NCBI RefSeq assembly: GCF_900114995.1
Contig: NZ_FOUX01000001.1
Location: forward strand, 1,116,001 to 1,180,000
Direction: 5' to 3'
Length of the DNA: 64,000 nt
From: Chitinophaga sp. YR627
Lineage (GTDB): Bacteria; Bacteroidota; Bacteroidia; Chitinophagales; Chitinophagaceae
Of this stretch, positions 34,872 to 43,109 are shown piece by piece. Every line of letters starts with the position of its first letter. The first letter of the stretch is position 1. The translations under genes were made by a program, and so were the position numbers. Below the pieces are notes generated by a model, which searched no databases, was not told where the DNA came from, and saw only the letters and a program-made list of their open reading frames with translations.

Positions 34872-35756
34872 CTATTCTCCCTTTATTCTTTTATCGTATA
34901 TCCCCTGCCATTCATCCAGCACTTCGTCATATCCGGCACGGTCGCTGAAAGCTGCCGGATTATAAGCATCGCCGGGTTGATGCTTTTTATGCAGTTCATA
35001 CTGACCGGCATGAGCTGCCAGCCACAGATCAAATTTCAGTGCTTTCATAGCCTTCAGCGTATACGCATAGTCTTTGCCTACCTCCGGGTAAAGCGGCATT
35101 CCACTTAGTTTTGTATCGTTCAGGATAGAAGGAATATTGGCGATCAATACTTTGTAGGTACGCGCGGAATCCTTTACGTCAAACAGGAAGCTGTTCGCAC
35201 CAGGGGTATGGCCGGGATGATGCCGCATGACGATATTCATTCCTCCCAGTTGTATGCTATCCCCATCATGCAGGATCCGGTCTGCTTTTACAGGTAAGAA
35301 CATACTGCCTTTGCCGCCCATGACATAATCTGAGCTGCCACCATCAGCCAGCAGAGCCGCATCTTTCTCATTGATCATCATTTTGGCATGTGTCTGCTGT
35401 TTAACGGCCGCCATTGCACCTACATGGTCGTAATGCGCGTGTGTGGTCAGCAGGATACGGATATCTTTAAAATTGAAGCCCAGGGTCTTCATATGTGCTT
35501 TGATCAGCGTATCGGAACCGGCTACCCCTGTATTGATCAGGATATGTCCCTTTGGCGTTGTGATCAGGAACATCCCCAGATCATAGGTACCAACATAGTA
35601 GAGGTTTCCTGCAATGCGGAACGGCTGGTAATCCGCCGACCATTCTTTATCGACATACAGGTCTTTTATCAGTTTTTGTGCGTGGCTCCGAGTGGAGATT
35701 CCTCCGATCAGGGCCGCTATGAAGGCGATGGGCAACAATTTTTTATACAATGTCAT
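34872..35756 (-). CDS. Subclass B3-like metallo-beta-lactamase
   Basis: 294 residues from the ATG at 35756; an upstream ATG at 35789 would place extra residues before the signal peptide. The signal peptide ends RSHAQ. Zinc ligands are all visible: HAHYDH (H106, H108, D110, H111), PGHTPG (H183) and AAHAGQ (H249), the B3 pattern. Environmental Bacteroidota carry many chromosomal B3 enzymes that hydrolyse carbapenems and other beta-lactams. A related lactonase-like role cannot be excluded. No resistance operon or mobile element adjoins it. Confidence 0.85.
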   Translation of the reverse strand: MTLYKKLLPIAFIAALIGGISTRSHAQKLIKDLYVDKEWSADYQPFRIAGNLYYVGTYDLGMFLITTPKGHILINTGVAGSDTLIKAHMKTLGFNFKDIRILLTTHAHYDHVGAMAAVKQQTHAKMMINEKDAALLADGGSSDYVMGGKGSMFLPVKADRILHDGDSIQLGGMNIVMRHHPGHTPGANSFLFDVKDSARTYKVLIANIPSILNDTKLSGMPLYPEVGKDYAYTLKAMKALKFDLWLAAHAGQYELHKKHQPGDAYNPAAFSDRAGYDEVLDEWQGIYDKRIKGE

Positions 35757-35846
35757 GCGTCTGGCGTTTGAAGACTGCGAATGTAGCAAAAAAGAAAGCC
35801 ACTGAGAACAGTGGCTTTAGAATGGCGTGATATATGGTTGAATAAA

Positions 35847-36815
35847 TTAGTTGGCCGGTTGATAGTTTACCATCCAGTTGATGCCGTATTTATCCTTAAA
35901 ACTACCGTAGTAAGCACCCCAGAACATATCTTGTAATGGCATGGTGATTTCGCCACCTGCGGAGAGTGCATCAAAGATGCGTGTGGCTTCCTCTCTGCTT
36001 TCTGGTTCCAGGTTAATATGCATATTGTTGCCCTGTGTGAGGGTAAAGCCCATTTCTTTTGGTGCATCCGTTGCCATCAGAATAGCGCCGCCTAATAAAG
36101 GCAGTTCCGCATGTAAGACCATTTTCTTTATTGCTTCTGCTATCGGCGGATTGCCTGCGTCGGCCGGTATATCGTCAAAGCGCTGTATGCCGTTCACAAA
36201 GTCTGTTTTGAAGACGGATTTATAGAAATGAAGCGCTTCTTCTGTATTACCCGGGAAATTGAGGTAGAACGATACCCTGGCTTTATTACCTGGTTTCTTT
36301 TGTTTTCTCAGGTAAAACTGGGCACTGATATAGGCATCCAGGTTTTCGAGTCCCATGCTGAAGCCTTCCTTAAAGCCCATCTGAAGGATGCTTTCCAGGT
36401 CAGATAACTGGTTGAACTTTATCTCGATATTCACGACGGTTGTATTATCCGGCCTTTCGTTAAAGCTGTTATTCCAGCGCATACGGGGCTGCGCCGGATT
36501 GGGCACGCCATTCTCGTCGCAGAAGGCATCGATACCGGCATAACTTTGCTCGGGGTGAATTGTCTCGTAGTCGAACAAACACCATTGTTTATCTCCCTCT
36601 GGCCCTACCATGGCATAATGCCATCTGCCACCTTCCCGGAAATCCATCGATTTTGTTTCAGCCCGGTAGGGTTTGGGCGCCCACCACTGGTCAAGGATCT
36701 CAGCATCCGTCCAGGCAGTCCACACCAGGTCCAGCGGGGCATCAAATGACCGGTCTACTCTGATCCTGTTGTTTGGCTTGTCTACCACAAAATCAAAAAG
36801 GATTGCTTTACTCAT
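35847..36815 (-). CDS. SRPBCC (AHSA1-like)-VOC (PhnB-like) fusion protein
   Basis: 322 residues with two domains. Residues about 5-165 are SRPBCC/AHSA1-like ([40 protein letters not shown]). Residues about 178-320 are PhnB-like VOC ([20 protein letters not shown] then [20 protein letters not shown]). Each domain has a pocket for small hydrophobic or metal-bound ligands; no reaction is known. The VOC half is paralogous to the gene at 3126. It overlaps the upstream ArsR gene by 4 bp, so the two are co-translated. Confidence 0.88.
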   Translation of the reverse strand: MSKAILFDFVVDKPNNRIRVDRSFDAPLDLVWTAWTDAEILDQWWAPKPYRAETKSMDFREGGRWHYAMVGPEGDKQWCLFDYETIHPEQSYAGIDAFCDENGVPNPAQPRMRWNNSFNERPDNTTVVNIEIKFNQLSDLESILQMGFKEGFSMGLENLDAYISAQFYLRKQKKPGNKARVSFYLNFPGNTEEALHFYKSVFKTDFVNGIQRFDDIPADAGNPPIAEAIKKMVLHAELPLLGGAILMATDAPKEMGFTLTQGNNMHINLEPESREEATRIFDALSAGGEITMPLQDMFWGAYYGSFKDKYGINWMVNYQPAN

Positions 36816-37132
36816 TTCTTATTTTTTTTGAGGTTGGATAATACATTATCAAGTTGGTCAAACCGTATCTCCCAGAGCTTACGGAATTGCTCGAGCCATT
36901 TGTCTATCTCTTTCATCTTCTGAATTTCAAGGTGATAGTAAATCTCTCTACCCTGGTGTTCCTGTTTAACAAGTTCACATTCTGTCAGAATACGCAGATG
37001 CTTTGATATGGCCTGCCGGGTCGAATCAAAGTGTTCTGCAATGCCGTTCGGCGTCATGGCCTGCAACGCCAGTAGCGCTATAATGGCCCGTCTCGTCGGG
37101 TCTGCAATGGCCTGGAATATATCGCGTCTCAT
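36812..37132 (-). CDS. ArsR-family transcriptional regulator
   Basis: 106 residues, winged helix. The core [20 protein letters not shown], then [20 protein letters not shown] and [20 protein letters not shown] is the ArsR/SmtB signature; metal-binding CVC is absent, as in the group that pairs with AHSA1-type proteins. It overlaps the fusion gene and is preceded by a perfect 11-bp inverted repeat, its likely operator. Confidence 0.92.
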   Translation of the reverse strand: MRRDIFQAIADPTRRAIIALLALQAMTPNGIAEHFDSTRQAISKHLRILTECELVKQEHQGREIYYHLEIQKMKEIDKWLEQFRKLWEIRFDQLDNVLSNLKKNKK

Positions 37133-37154
37133 TTCACCTTAGATTTTAAGAAAC

Positions 37155-37186
37155 CAGTTGGTTGCAAATATATGCGCAACCAACTG
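37155..37186. promoter_or_regulatory. Inverted-repeat operator candidate of the ArsR gene
   Basis: CAGTTGGTTGC (37155-37165) and GCAACCAACTG (37176-37186) are exact reverse complements separated by 10 bp. Complementary bases resume outside after one mismatch. It lies 22 bp upstream of the ArsR start. Confidence 0.68.
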
Positions 37187-37267
37187 TTTTCTCAAATATA
37201 TTTTGTTAAAAGTTATCCTGGTGATGGATGAAGTTGCTATTTTCGGATATCCTCCAAACTATGCCTC

Positions 37268-37858
37268 ATGCGAAAAATCATCCTCTTTTTCAGGAAACAC
37301 AGTTTTAACATATTATTCATCTGCTTTTTGCTGGTGATTTCACAGTTTGTGATACCAGCGCTCATGCGGCACTACACCCGTGCAAGCATCAGTGCTTTCA
37401 AGAGTGAATACGGACTATGGGCGCTCCTGGTAGTATTTGCCGGCAGTTTCCTGTATCAGTGCGTCGCTTTATGGAGGAAATACAGGAATCATATTAATAT
37501 TATCGGACACCGGTGGGTGCGTATTGTACTGGGCGGCTTTTTACCTAAATCAATCGGATTTACTATGCTGTTTTTCCTGCTCAGGGATGTCTTTGTTGTG
37601 TTTGCCCTGTTCATCAATGGTTTGTCTACGCACGGACCCACAGAAAGGGCCTATGTGGTGCGGTTTCTAATGGATACTGCGAGGACAAAGGAGGCGCTGT
37701 TTCTTTCTGATATTGCCTCAAAAGAACTTTCTCATGATAAAGTGCTGCAGGATTATGTCTACAATACCCAATTGAAGGAAGCCGATACCGTCCATATCAC
37801 CTATAAAACTGGCTTATTAGGGATCCCTTTGCCCGATGTTGACCATACAAAAAAATAG
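37268..37858 (+). CDS. Hypothetical membrane protein, 196 aa
   Basis: Not recognised. Three hydrophobic helices lie at about 11-32, 51-69 and 90-116, followed by a charged, soluble C-terminal part of about 70 residues (KEALFLSDIASKELSHDKVL). No transport or enzyme motif is seen. It is divergent from the ArsR operon and lies 51 bp before the alpha/beta hydrolase gene on the same strand; a joint transcript is possible. Confidence 0.6.
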   Translation: MRKIILFFRKHSFNILFICFLLVISQFVIPALMRHYTRASISAFKSEYGLWALLVVFAGSFLYQCVALWRKYRNHINIIGHRWVRIVLGGFLPKSIGFTMLFFLLRDVFVVFALFINGLSTHGPTERAYVVRFLMDTARTKEALFLSDIASKELSHDKVLQDYVYNTQLKEADTVHITYKTGLLGIPLPDVDHTKK

Positions 37859-37909
37859 TAAGGAGAAAAGGACATTTTGAAATAACTTAGCCCGCACAAT
37901 AGAGCTTAG

Positions 37910-38845
37910 ATGAAACGTTTTTTAGTGGCGCTGTCCTTTCTGGTACTGTTTTTTGTCAATTATACACATGCACAGCCTTCCTATATCAAAACCTTTGGCG
38001 ATCCAAAGGATAAACCACTGATCTTTTTGCACGGAGGACCAGGCAGTAATGCGGGTTCTTTTGAGGTCACCACCGCAGAGCAGGTATCTGCCATGGGATA
38101 TTTTGTTGTTGTATATGACAGAAGAGGGGAAGGGCGCTCTGTTGATCATGATGCGAAATATACATTTCGGCAGACCTTCAGAGACCTGAATGCTATATAC
38201 AGGAAATATGATATTAAAAAAGCTACCCTGATCGGGTATAGTTTTGGAGGTCTGGTGGGAACCCTGTATGCTGAAAAATATAGTGAAAAAGTATCTTCTC
38301 TTGTGCTGCTGAGTTCTTTGCTCTCCTTACAGGATACCTATGCTACTATTATATCAAAATCAGACAGCATCTTTAAAGTCAGAAATGATACAACTGGTTT
38401 AAGAGATATTGCTATTGTAAAGGAAATGGACAACAGTTCATTTGGGTTCAGGTTGCATTGCTTTGCATTTGCCACTCAAAATGGTTTTTTTAAAACGCCG
38501 CATCCAAATGAACTGTCTGTCGCATTAAATAATAAATTAGCTTTAGATACTACATTAACCCTCCTTAGTCAATATGGTCGTGACACTGCTGCCAGAGGAT
38601 TTCTGTATAATGAAAAGTATACCACCCTCGATATCTCGTCTAAATTCGAGCTCCTCAAAAATAAGCATATCAATATCTTCGCTTTTTACGGCAAGGACGA
38701 TGGTCTCTTTTCTCCGGCGCAGCTGGAACGTTTAAAATCCCAGTTGGGTAATGATCATGTGTGGTACCTGGATGATTGTTCGCATGCCGCTTTTATCGAT
38801 CAGCAGACGCTTTTCATGGAAGCCATCGCTTCCTGGATCCGGTAG
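37910..38845 (+). CDS. Exported alpha/beta hydrolase, proline iminopeptidase-like
   Basis: 311 residues with signal peptide (ending NYTHAQ). The oxyanion motif HGGPG (41-45) and nucleophile elbow GYSFGG (S111) are present; acid and base are likely D in GKDDGLF and H in CSHAAF. HGGPG is typical of proline iminopeptidase and related family S33 hydrolases. An exported aminopeptidase or esterase is the best guess; substrate is unknown. Confidence 0.82.
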   Translation: MKRFLVALSFLVLFFVNYTHAQPSYIKTFGDPKDKPLIFLHGGPGSNAGSFEVTTAEQVSAMGYFVVVYDRRGEGRSVDHDAKYTFRQTFRDLNAIYRKYDIKKATLIGYSFGGLVGTLYAEKYSEKVSSLVLLSSLLSLQDTYATIISKSDSIFKVRNDTTGLRDIAIVKEMDNSSFGFRLHCFAFATQNGFFKTPHPNELSVALNNKLALDTTLTLLSQYGRDTAARGFLYNEKYTTLDISSKFELLKNKHINIFAFYGKDDGLFSPAQLERLKSQLGNDHVWYLDDCSHAAFIDQQTLFMEAIASWIR

Positions 38846-38846
38846 C

Positions 38847-39377
38847 CTATTCGCACAGTGCTTTTGCAAACTCTTTCGTGGTGTAAGCCTTGAGGATCTT
38901 ATCCGCTACACCCACGCCACGCGTTGCTTCACTGTCAGGTTTGATCTCTTTCTGATCTTCCATATAACGGAGGATCTTACCATCTTTCACATAAAGACGA
39001 TGCTCGATCTTAGAGTCCTGTCCGTCGGCAGAACTACCTATCGCTACTTCATAGCTGAAAATAAACTTACCTGACTGGTAATAGTATTCCTTGGTCCAGC
39101 TACCATCTCCGATAGCACCGGTTTCAATGATCTTTACGATCTCTTTTCCATTGAAGAAATATTGTACGGCGCCATCGTCGGTACAACCAGCTGCTTCATA
39201 GGTAAACTTTTCATTGCGTAATGTAAGCCCGTTAATGCGCTTAAATTCGCTTCTGATAGAGTTAATGTCAGCCTGAGCGGCTGCTGATGTCTGGGCCTTC
39301 TGCTGTGCATTCACTTTTGCAAAAGGCAGGCTGCACAACAATGTCATCAGGGGCAGGATGTTAATCTTACGGTTCAT
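38847..39377 (-). CDS. Hypothetical exported protein, 176 aa
   Basis: Not recognised. A signal peptide ending near KVNAQ precedes a mature domain of about 150 residues, mostly beta strands with a YYQSGKFIFSYEVAIG core and a charged MEDQKEIKPDSEATRG loop. The stop is 1 bp from the convergent hydrolase stop. No functional motif. Confidence 0.65.
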   Translation of the reverse strand: MNRKINILPLMTLLCSLPFAKVNAQQKAQTSAAAQADINSIRSEFKRINGLTLRNEKFTYEAAGCTDDGAVQYFFNGKEIVKIIETGAIGDGSWTKEYYYQSGKFIFSYEVAIGSSADGQDSKIEHRLYVKDGKILRYMEDQKEIKPDSEATRGVGVADKILKAYTTKEFAKALCE

Positions 39378-39424
39378 TTCAAGTAAAGAATATTTGAAAT
39401 ATGAAGATAGGGCTAATTATTTAA

Positions 39425-40540
39425 TTAGCCCTGCCTGTTTAACTTCCTTCTCTCTGTCAGATACTTACGTACCGGAATATCATATAGTACCATTGCCAGG
39501 TATGCAAATCCGATCAGTGAAACAACACCCATACCAACTACCCATGACAGCTGTGACGGACCAGGTTTATATTGGTTGAAATAGGCGGCGAATATCCAGA
39601 TCACCATATAATGGGTCATATAAAGCGGGTAGGAGATCTTTCCGGCGAAATCACACACGCTGTGTACTGCCTTATTACTCACCTGTGCACCGGCGCCCAG
39701 TGCCACCAGTAAAGGGAAATAAACCATCACGAGGGCCAGTTCGATCAGCCAGGGTTCTTTTGTAACAGGTGTCAGCAAGGCGAGTAACAGCAACACCGCC
39801 ATACCCGGAAAACCCAGTTTATTTTTGATAATGAAATTGTAACGGTATACCAGCAGTCCTGCCAGGAAGGAATAACTGAGACGGGCGCCTCCATCCAGGA
39901 AGGTGCCACCAGACCATCCACCTAAAAGATTGCCGGCCTTTTTTGCTGTATAGATCAGCCATATTGCTGCAATGACAAGCAGACCAAGAAGGACTTTTTT
40001 GGAAAATCTCCATAGTATGGTGCCGTAAATAATATTGGCGATATACTCCCAGAAAAGTGACCAGGAAGGTGCGTTCAGTCCGAATAAATTGAAGTACGTT
40101 TCCCCCATCACAGGGAAAGGGATCATCAGCATGGAAGTCAGCACGATCAGCGCAATTCTGCCAAAGGTATAAGTCTCCGGTACCGGTGCGAACGGGTTAA
40201 AGAGGAAGGCCAGCAAACCTAATACGGTGCCCAATATCACCAATGGATGCAGACGGATGATCCTTGATTTGAAGAACTCCACAGTCCCCATCTTTTCAAT
40301 ACGGTTGTCATAGGCGTAGGCGATCACAAATCCGCTCAGACAAAAGAAAAAGTCAACCGCCAGGAACCCGTGTCCGGCAAAATTCTTTGTGGCGTCTGTA
40401 AAGATCACCTCCATAAAGTGGAAGAACACTACGAACACGGCGGCAACGCCTCTCAGTCCGTCGAGTATCTCAAAATGTTGTCTCGTCTGTAATAACGCGG
40501 CCTGTCCCTTTGGCGCGGTCGTAGTAGCTGTTTCGGTCAT
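39425..40540 (-). CDS. Acyltransferase family 3 membrane protein
   Basis: 371 residues from ATG 40540 (the frame continues to 40621, but those residues are not family-like). The family start FEILDGLRGVAAVFVVFFHF contains the conserved Arg and His, and about ten hydrophobic helices follow, with KSRIIRLHPLVILG and CDFAGKISYPLYMTHY typical of the family. These enzymes move acyl groups, often acetyl, onto surface sugars or peptidoglycan. Divergent from the second Crp/Fnr gene. Confidence 0.85.
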   Translation of the reverse strand: MTETATTTAPKGQAALLQTRQHFEILDGLRGVAAVFVVFFHFMEVIFTDATKNFAGHGFLAVDFFFCLSGFVIAYAYDNRIEKMGTVEFFKSRIIRLHPLVILGTVLGLLAFLFNPFAPVPETYTFGRIALIVLTSMLMIPFPVMGETYFNLFGLNAPSWSLFWEYIANIIYGTILWRFSKKVLLGLLVIAAIWLIYTAKKAGNLLGGWSGGTFLDGGARLSYSFLAGLLVYRYNFIIKNKLGFPGMAVLLLLALLTPVTKEPWLIELALVMVYFPLLVALGAGAQVSNKAVHSVCDFAGKISYPLYMTHYMVIWIFAAYFNQYKPGPSQLSWVVGMGVVSLIGFAYLAMVLYDIPVRKYLTERRKLNRQG

Positions 40541-40619
40541 ATGCTTTCTAAGGGTAAAGCGTGGAAGATAGTTATCCCGGATTACATATGCAAGCAAATT
40601 GCCGGCAATGGCCTCTAAC

Positions 40620-40647
40620 ATTGTTAAATGGTTAGTGATTACCTTTG
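40620..40647 (+). promoter_or_regulatory. Possible promoter of the second Crp/Fnr gene
   Basis: TACCTTTG (40640-40647) matches the -7 consensus TAnnTTTG exactly. ATTG at 40620-40623 is a partial -33 match with a short spacing. The start codon is 24 bp downstream. Confidence 0.4.
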
Positions 40648-40670
40648 GAGACAGTCGTTAAATAAGGTAC

Positions 40671-41279
40671 ATGAAAAATATCAGCGCAACGGACACTCTC
40701 AAGGCTTATTTCCTGAAACGGGTAGAAACGGCTGAAGAGGACGCCGCGATTTTCGCCAGCTATTTTGAGGAAGTGCGGGTGAAAAAAGGCCAGTACATTG
40801 TACAACCCGGATTTACAGCCCGTTATAAGATCTTTGTCCTGGAAGGAACTGTGCGTGCTTTTGTGCTTGACAAGGAAGGAAATGATCATACCATCTCACT
40901 GGCTATTGAGGAATGGTGGATCACGGATGTAAATAGTTTCGTCTACCAGCAACCCGCTACTATGTACGTAGTGGCGCTGGAGGACAGCCGGCTGTTACAG
41001 ATTTCCCACGAAAAAGAGGCGGAAATGAGACGACTCCATCCGGTCTATGAGTCCTTTTTCAGAATTCAATATGAACGGAGCCTGGCTTTTCTCCAGCGAC
41101 GTATTATTACAAACCTTACGCTTTCCGCAGAGGAAAGATACCTGCAATATTTAGAGGCTTATCCATCTATTGCCGCCAGGGTACCCTTGTATGCGCTGGC
41201 ATCCTACCTGGGAATGACCCGGCAGTTCCTGTCCCGGATCAGGAATAAACACGCAAAAAGGGAAACTGGTTTACGTTGA
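40671..41279 (+). CDS. Crp/Fnr-family transcriptional regulator (second)
   Basis: 202 residues. The cyclic-nucleotide-binding-like barrel (EEVRVKKGQYIVQPGFTARY, KIFVLEGTVRAFV) is followed by a winged helix. The recognition helix TRQFLSR aligns without gaps to that of the regulator at 29008, but Glu185 is replaced by Gln, so a different half-site is expected. Two AAACTGGTTT dyads flank its stop codon before the SDR genes. Effector unknown. Confidence 0.87.
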   Translation: MKNISATDTLKAYFLKRVETAEEDAAIFASYFEEVRVKKGQYIVQPGFTARYKIFVLEGTVRAFVLDKEGNDHTISLAIEEWWITDVNSFVYQQPATMYVVALEDSRLLQISHEKEAEMRRLHPVYESFFRIQYERSLAFLQRRIITNLTLSAEERYLQYLEAYPSIAARVPLYALASYLGMTRQFLSRIRNKHAKRETGLR

Positions 41280-41295
41280 TTTTGTAAACTGGTTT
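41263..41295. promoter_or_regulatory. Paired AAACTGGTTT dyads at the 3' end of the Crp/Fnr gene
   Basis: AAACTGGTTT occurs at 41263-41272 (inside the coding end) and 41286-41295 (after the stop), 23 bp apart. Each is a dyad AAAC-TG-GTTT. Between them, GTTTAC and GTAAAC form a further inverted repeat. Arrangement parallels the CRP-type dyads at 29591-29632. Confidence 0.55.
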
Positions 41296-41350
41296 GTTTT
41301 TTGGCAGTCGCCGGTATGCCACCTTTGTCATGTAAATAAAAACAAAAAAC

Positions 41351-42103
41351 ATGGCTAAGAAATTAAACAACAAAGTGGCACTGGTAACCGGTGGTAGCGC
41401 AGGTATAGGACTGGCAATAGCGAAATTATTTGCGGCAGAAGGAGCAAAAGTGATCATCACCGGCCGCCGCGAATCTGTGCTGAATGACGCAGTTACAGCG
41501 ATCGGTAACGGCGCACTGGGTATACAGGCTGATTCTTCCAGTCTGTCAGACCTGGACCGTCTGTATAAGACCATCGGTGAGAAAGTGGGTAAAATAGATA
41601 TCCTTGTTGCCAATGCAGCTGTATATGTACTCGCGCCACTGGCGGCTTTTACAGAAGAAATGTTTGACAAACAAAGCAATATCAACTTCAAAGGAACATT
41701 TTTTACTGTTCAGAAATCGCTGAATTACCTGAATGACGGCGCTTCCGTTATCTTATTGTCCTCCATTGCCAATGAAATAGGTGTGCCTAACCACTCATCT
41801 TATTCTGCGACAAAAGCGGCTATCCGCTCACTGGGCAGAAGCTTTGCCGCTGAACTGGTAGACAGGGGCATCCGTGTCAATGTCCTCACTCCTGGCCCTA
41901 TCGATACCCCGGTATTTGAACAGGTGTCATCTTCCCAGGCAGACATCGACATGATGAAATCCGCTATGGCTGCCATGACAGCTGTAAAAAGGATCGGTCA
42001 ACCGGAAGAAATTGCCGCAGGTGCACTTTTCCTGGCTTCCGACGATGCTTCTTTTATGATTGGGGCTGAACTTACGATCGACGGTGGTATCAAATCACTG
42101 TAG
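41351..42103 (+). CDS. SDR-family oxidoreductase
   Basis: 250 residues with intact motifs: TGGSAGIG cofactor loop, ANAAVY in place of the usual NNAG, and active site YSATK (HSSYSATKAAIRSL) with Ser in LLSSIAN. The end IGAELTIDGGIKSL is typical of FabG-like reductases. It lies directly downstream of the second Crp/Fnr regulator, 71 bp away, and is its probable target. Substrate unknown. Confidence 0.9.
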   Translation: MAKKLNNKVALVTGGSAGIGLAIAKLFAAEGAKVIITGRRESVLNDAVTAIGNGALGIQADSSSLSDLDRLYKTIGEKVGKIDILVANAAVYVLAPLAAFTEEMFDKQSNINFKGTFFTVQKSLNYLNDGASVILLSSIANEIGVPNHSSYSATKAAIRSLGRSFAAELVDRGIRVNVLTPGPIDTPVFEQVSSSQADIDMMKSAMAAMTAVKRIGQPEEIAAGALFLASDDASFMIGAELTIDGGIKSL

Positions 42104-42133
42104 ATTGTTTACGATAGCAACGGAATCTCTGAG

Positions 42134-42161
42134 AGCGAAGGCAAATGCCTTCGCTTTTTTG
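42134..42161 (+). terminator. Intrinsic terminator after the SDR gene
   Basis: AGCGAAGGC (42134-42142) pairs with GCCTTCGCT (42147-42155) around AAAT, followed by a run of six T. Confidence 0.88.
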
Positions 42162-42240
42162 TTGCTTATCATGTCCGCCTGACATTTTTGTGTGTTTCCT
42201 ACAATTGATTGCTGTGCATCATTATTCTGCCGCGCCATTT

Positions 42241-42248
42241 TACATTTG
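42241..42248 (+). promoter_or_regulatory. Possible -7 box of the second SDR gene
   Basis: TACATTTG matches TAnnTTTG and lies 26 bp upstream of the ATG at 42275. It supports a promoter separate from the preceding SDR gene, consistent with the terminator between them. Confidence 0.4.
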
Positions 42249-42274
42249 ATCCGTCAAATCAAAACAACGGAATC

Positions 42275-43027
42275 ATGGATCTGTATTTAAAAGGAAAAAC
42301 AGCAGTGGTGACCGGGGCCAGTCAGGGTATTGGCCGCGCTATCGTGAAGGAATTGTCTATCGAAGGAGTGAGGGTATTTGCCACCGCTAGAAATGCATCG
42401 TTACTGGATAGTCTGAAAGAAGAAATAGCTGCCGCTGGCGGTATTCCTCCCATCACTTTTGTACAGGATTTTGTCGCGCCTGAGGGACCTCAGGCCATTG
42501 CCGATGCCGCCCTGGCTGCCCTGGGGCATGTAGATATCCTGATCAATAATGCGGGACGTAGCCGTCCGCTGGAGGTAATAGGGGAAGAGGATGCCTGGAA
42601 TGCTTCCCTGACGCTCGACTTCGGCCATCATCGGCAACTGACACAGGCACTATTGCCTCAATTTATCGAACGCAGACAAGGGGCTATCCTGAATATCGCC
42701 AGCAGCTATGAACTGCGTAGTATCAATGCCTCTGCCGTGGCCAAAGCTGCCCTGGTGGTATGGTCGAAACAGCTGGCAGCACAACTGGGAGCATATGGTA
42801 TCCGGGTAAACTGCCTGCAGCCCGGATTGATCGATACAGAGAATATCCGCCCTTTCTTCCAGGGGGATGCCCGGCAGCAATTTGCATCAGAGGAAATCCC
42901 TTTGGGTGATTTTGGCGAACCCCAGGATATGGCCAATATGGCGGCATTCCTGGTCTCTCCCCGTGCGAAGTATATCACTGGTACTGTCGCTGTCGTAGAC
43001 GGTGGTATGCGCCATCATCCTTTCTGA
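42275..43027 (+). CDS. SDR-family oxidoreductase lacking the catalytic Tyr
   Basis: 250 residues from the ATG at 42275. TGASQGIG and NNAGRS are intact and the end ITGTVAVVDGGMR is FabG-like. The active-site Tyr of YxxxK is replaced by Ser: SAVAKAAL keeps only the Lys. A Tyr occurs ten residues before this Ser, in ASSYELRSINA, and might move into place, but this is unproven. It is the second gene in this window with this defect (see 30503). Confidence 0.85.
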   Translation: MDLYLKGKTAVVTGASQGIGRAIVKELSIEGVRVFATARNASLLDSLKEEIAAAGGIPPITFVQDFVAPEGPQAIADAALAALGHVDILINNAGRSRPLEVIGEEDAWNASLTLDFGHHRQLTQALLPQFIERRQGAILNIASSYELRSINASAVAKAALVVWSKQLAAQLGAYGIRVNCLQPGLIDTENIRPFFQGDARQQFASEEIPLGDFGEPQDMANMAAFLVSPRAKYITGTVAVVDGGMRHHPF

Positions 43028-43056
43028 TACTGTACGTATTGCCATTCTAAAACGAC

Positions 43057-43091
43057 AAAGGGCTGTCCCGCTATATGGCGGACAGCCCTTT
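43057..43091. terminator. Hairpin between convergent genes
   Basis: AAAGGGCTGTCC (43057-43068) and GGACAGCCCTTT (43080-43091) are exact reverse complements around an 11-nt loop. It lacks a long T-tract but sits between the convergent SDR and dienelactone hydrolase genes. Confidence 0.65.
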
Positions 43092-43109
43092 GCTTCTCCA
43101 ATAATATGC

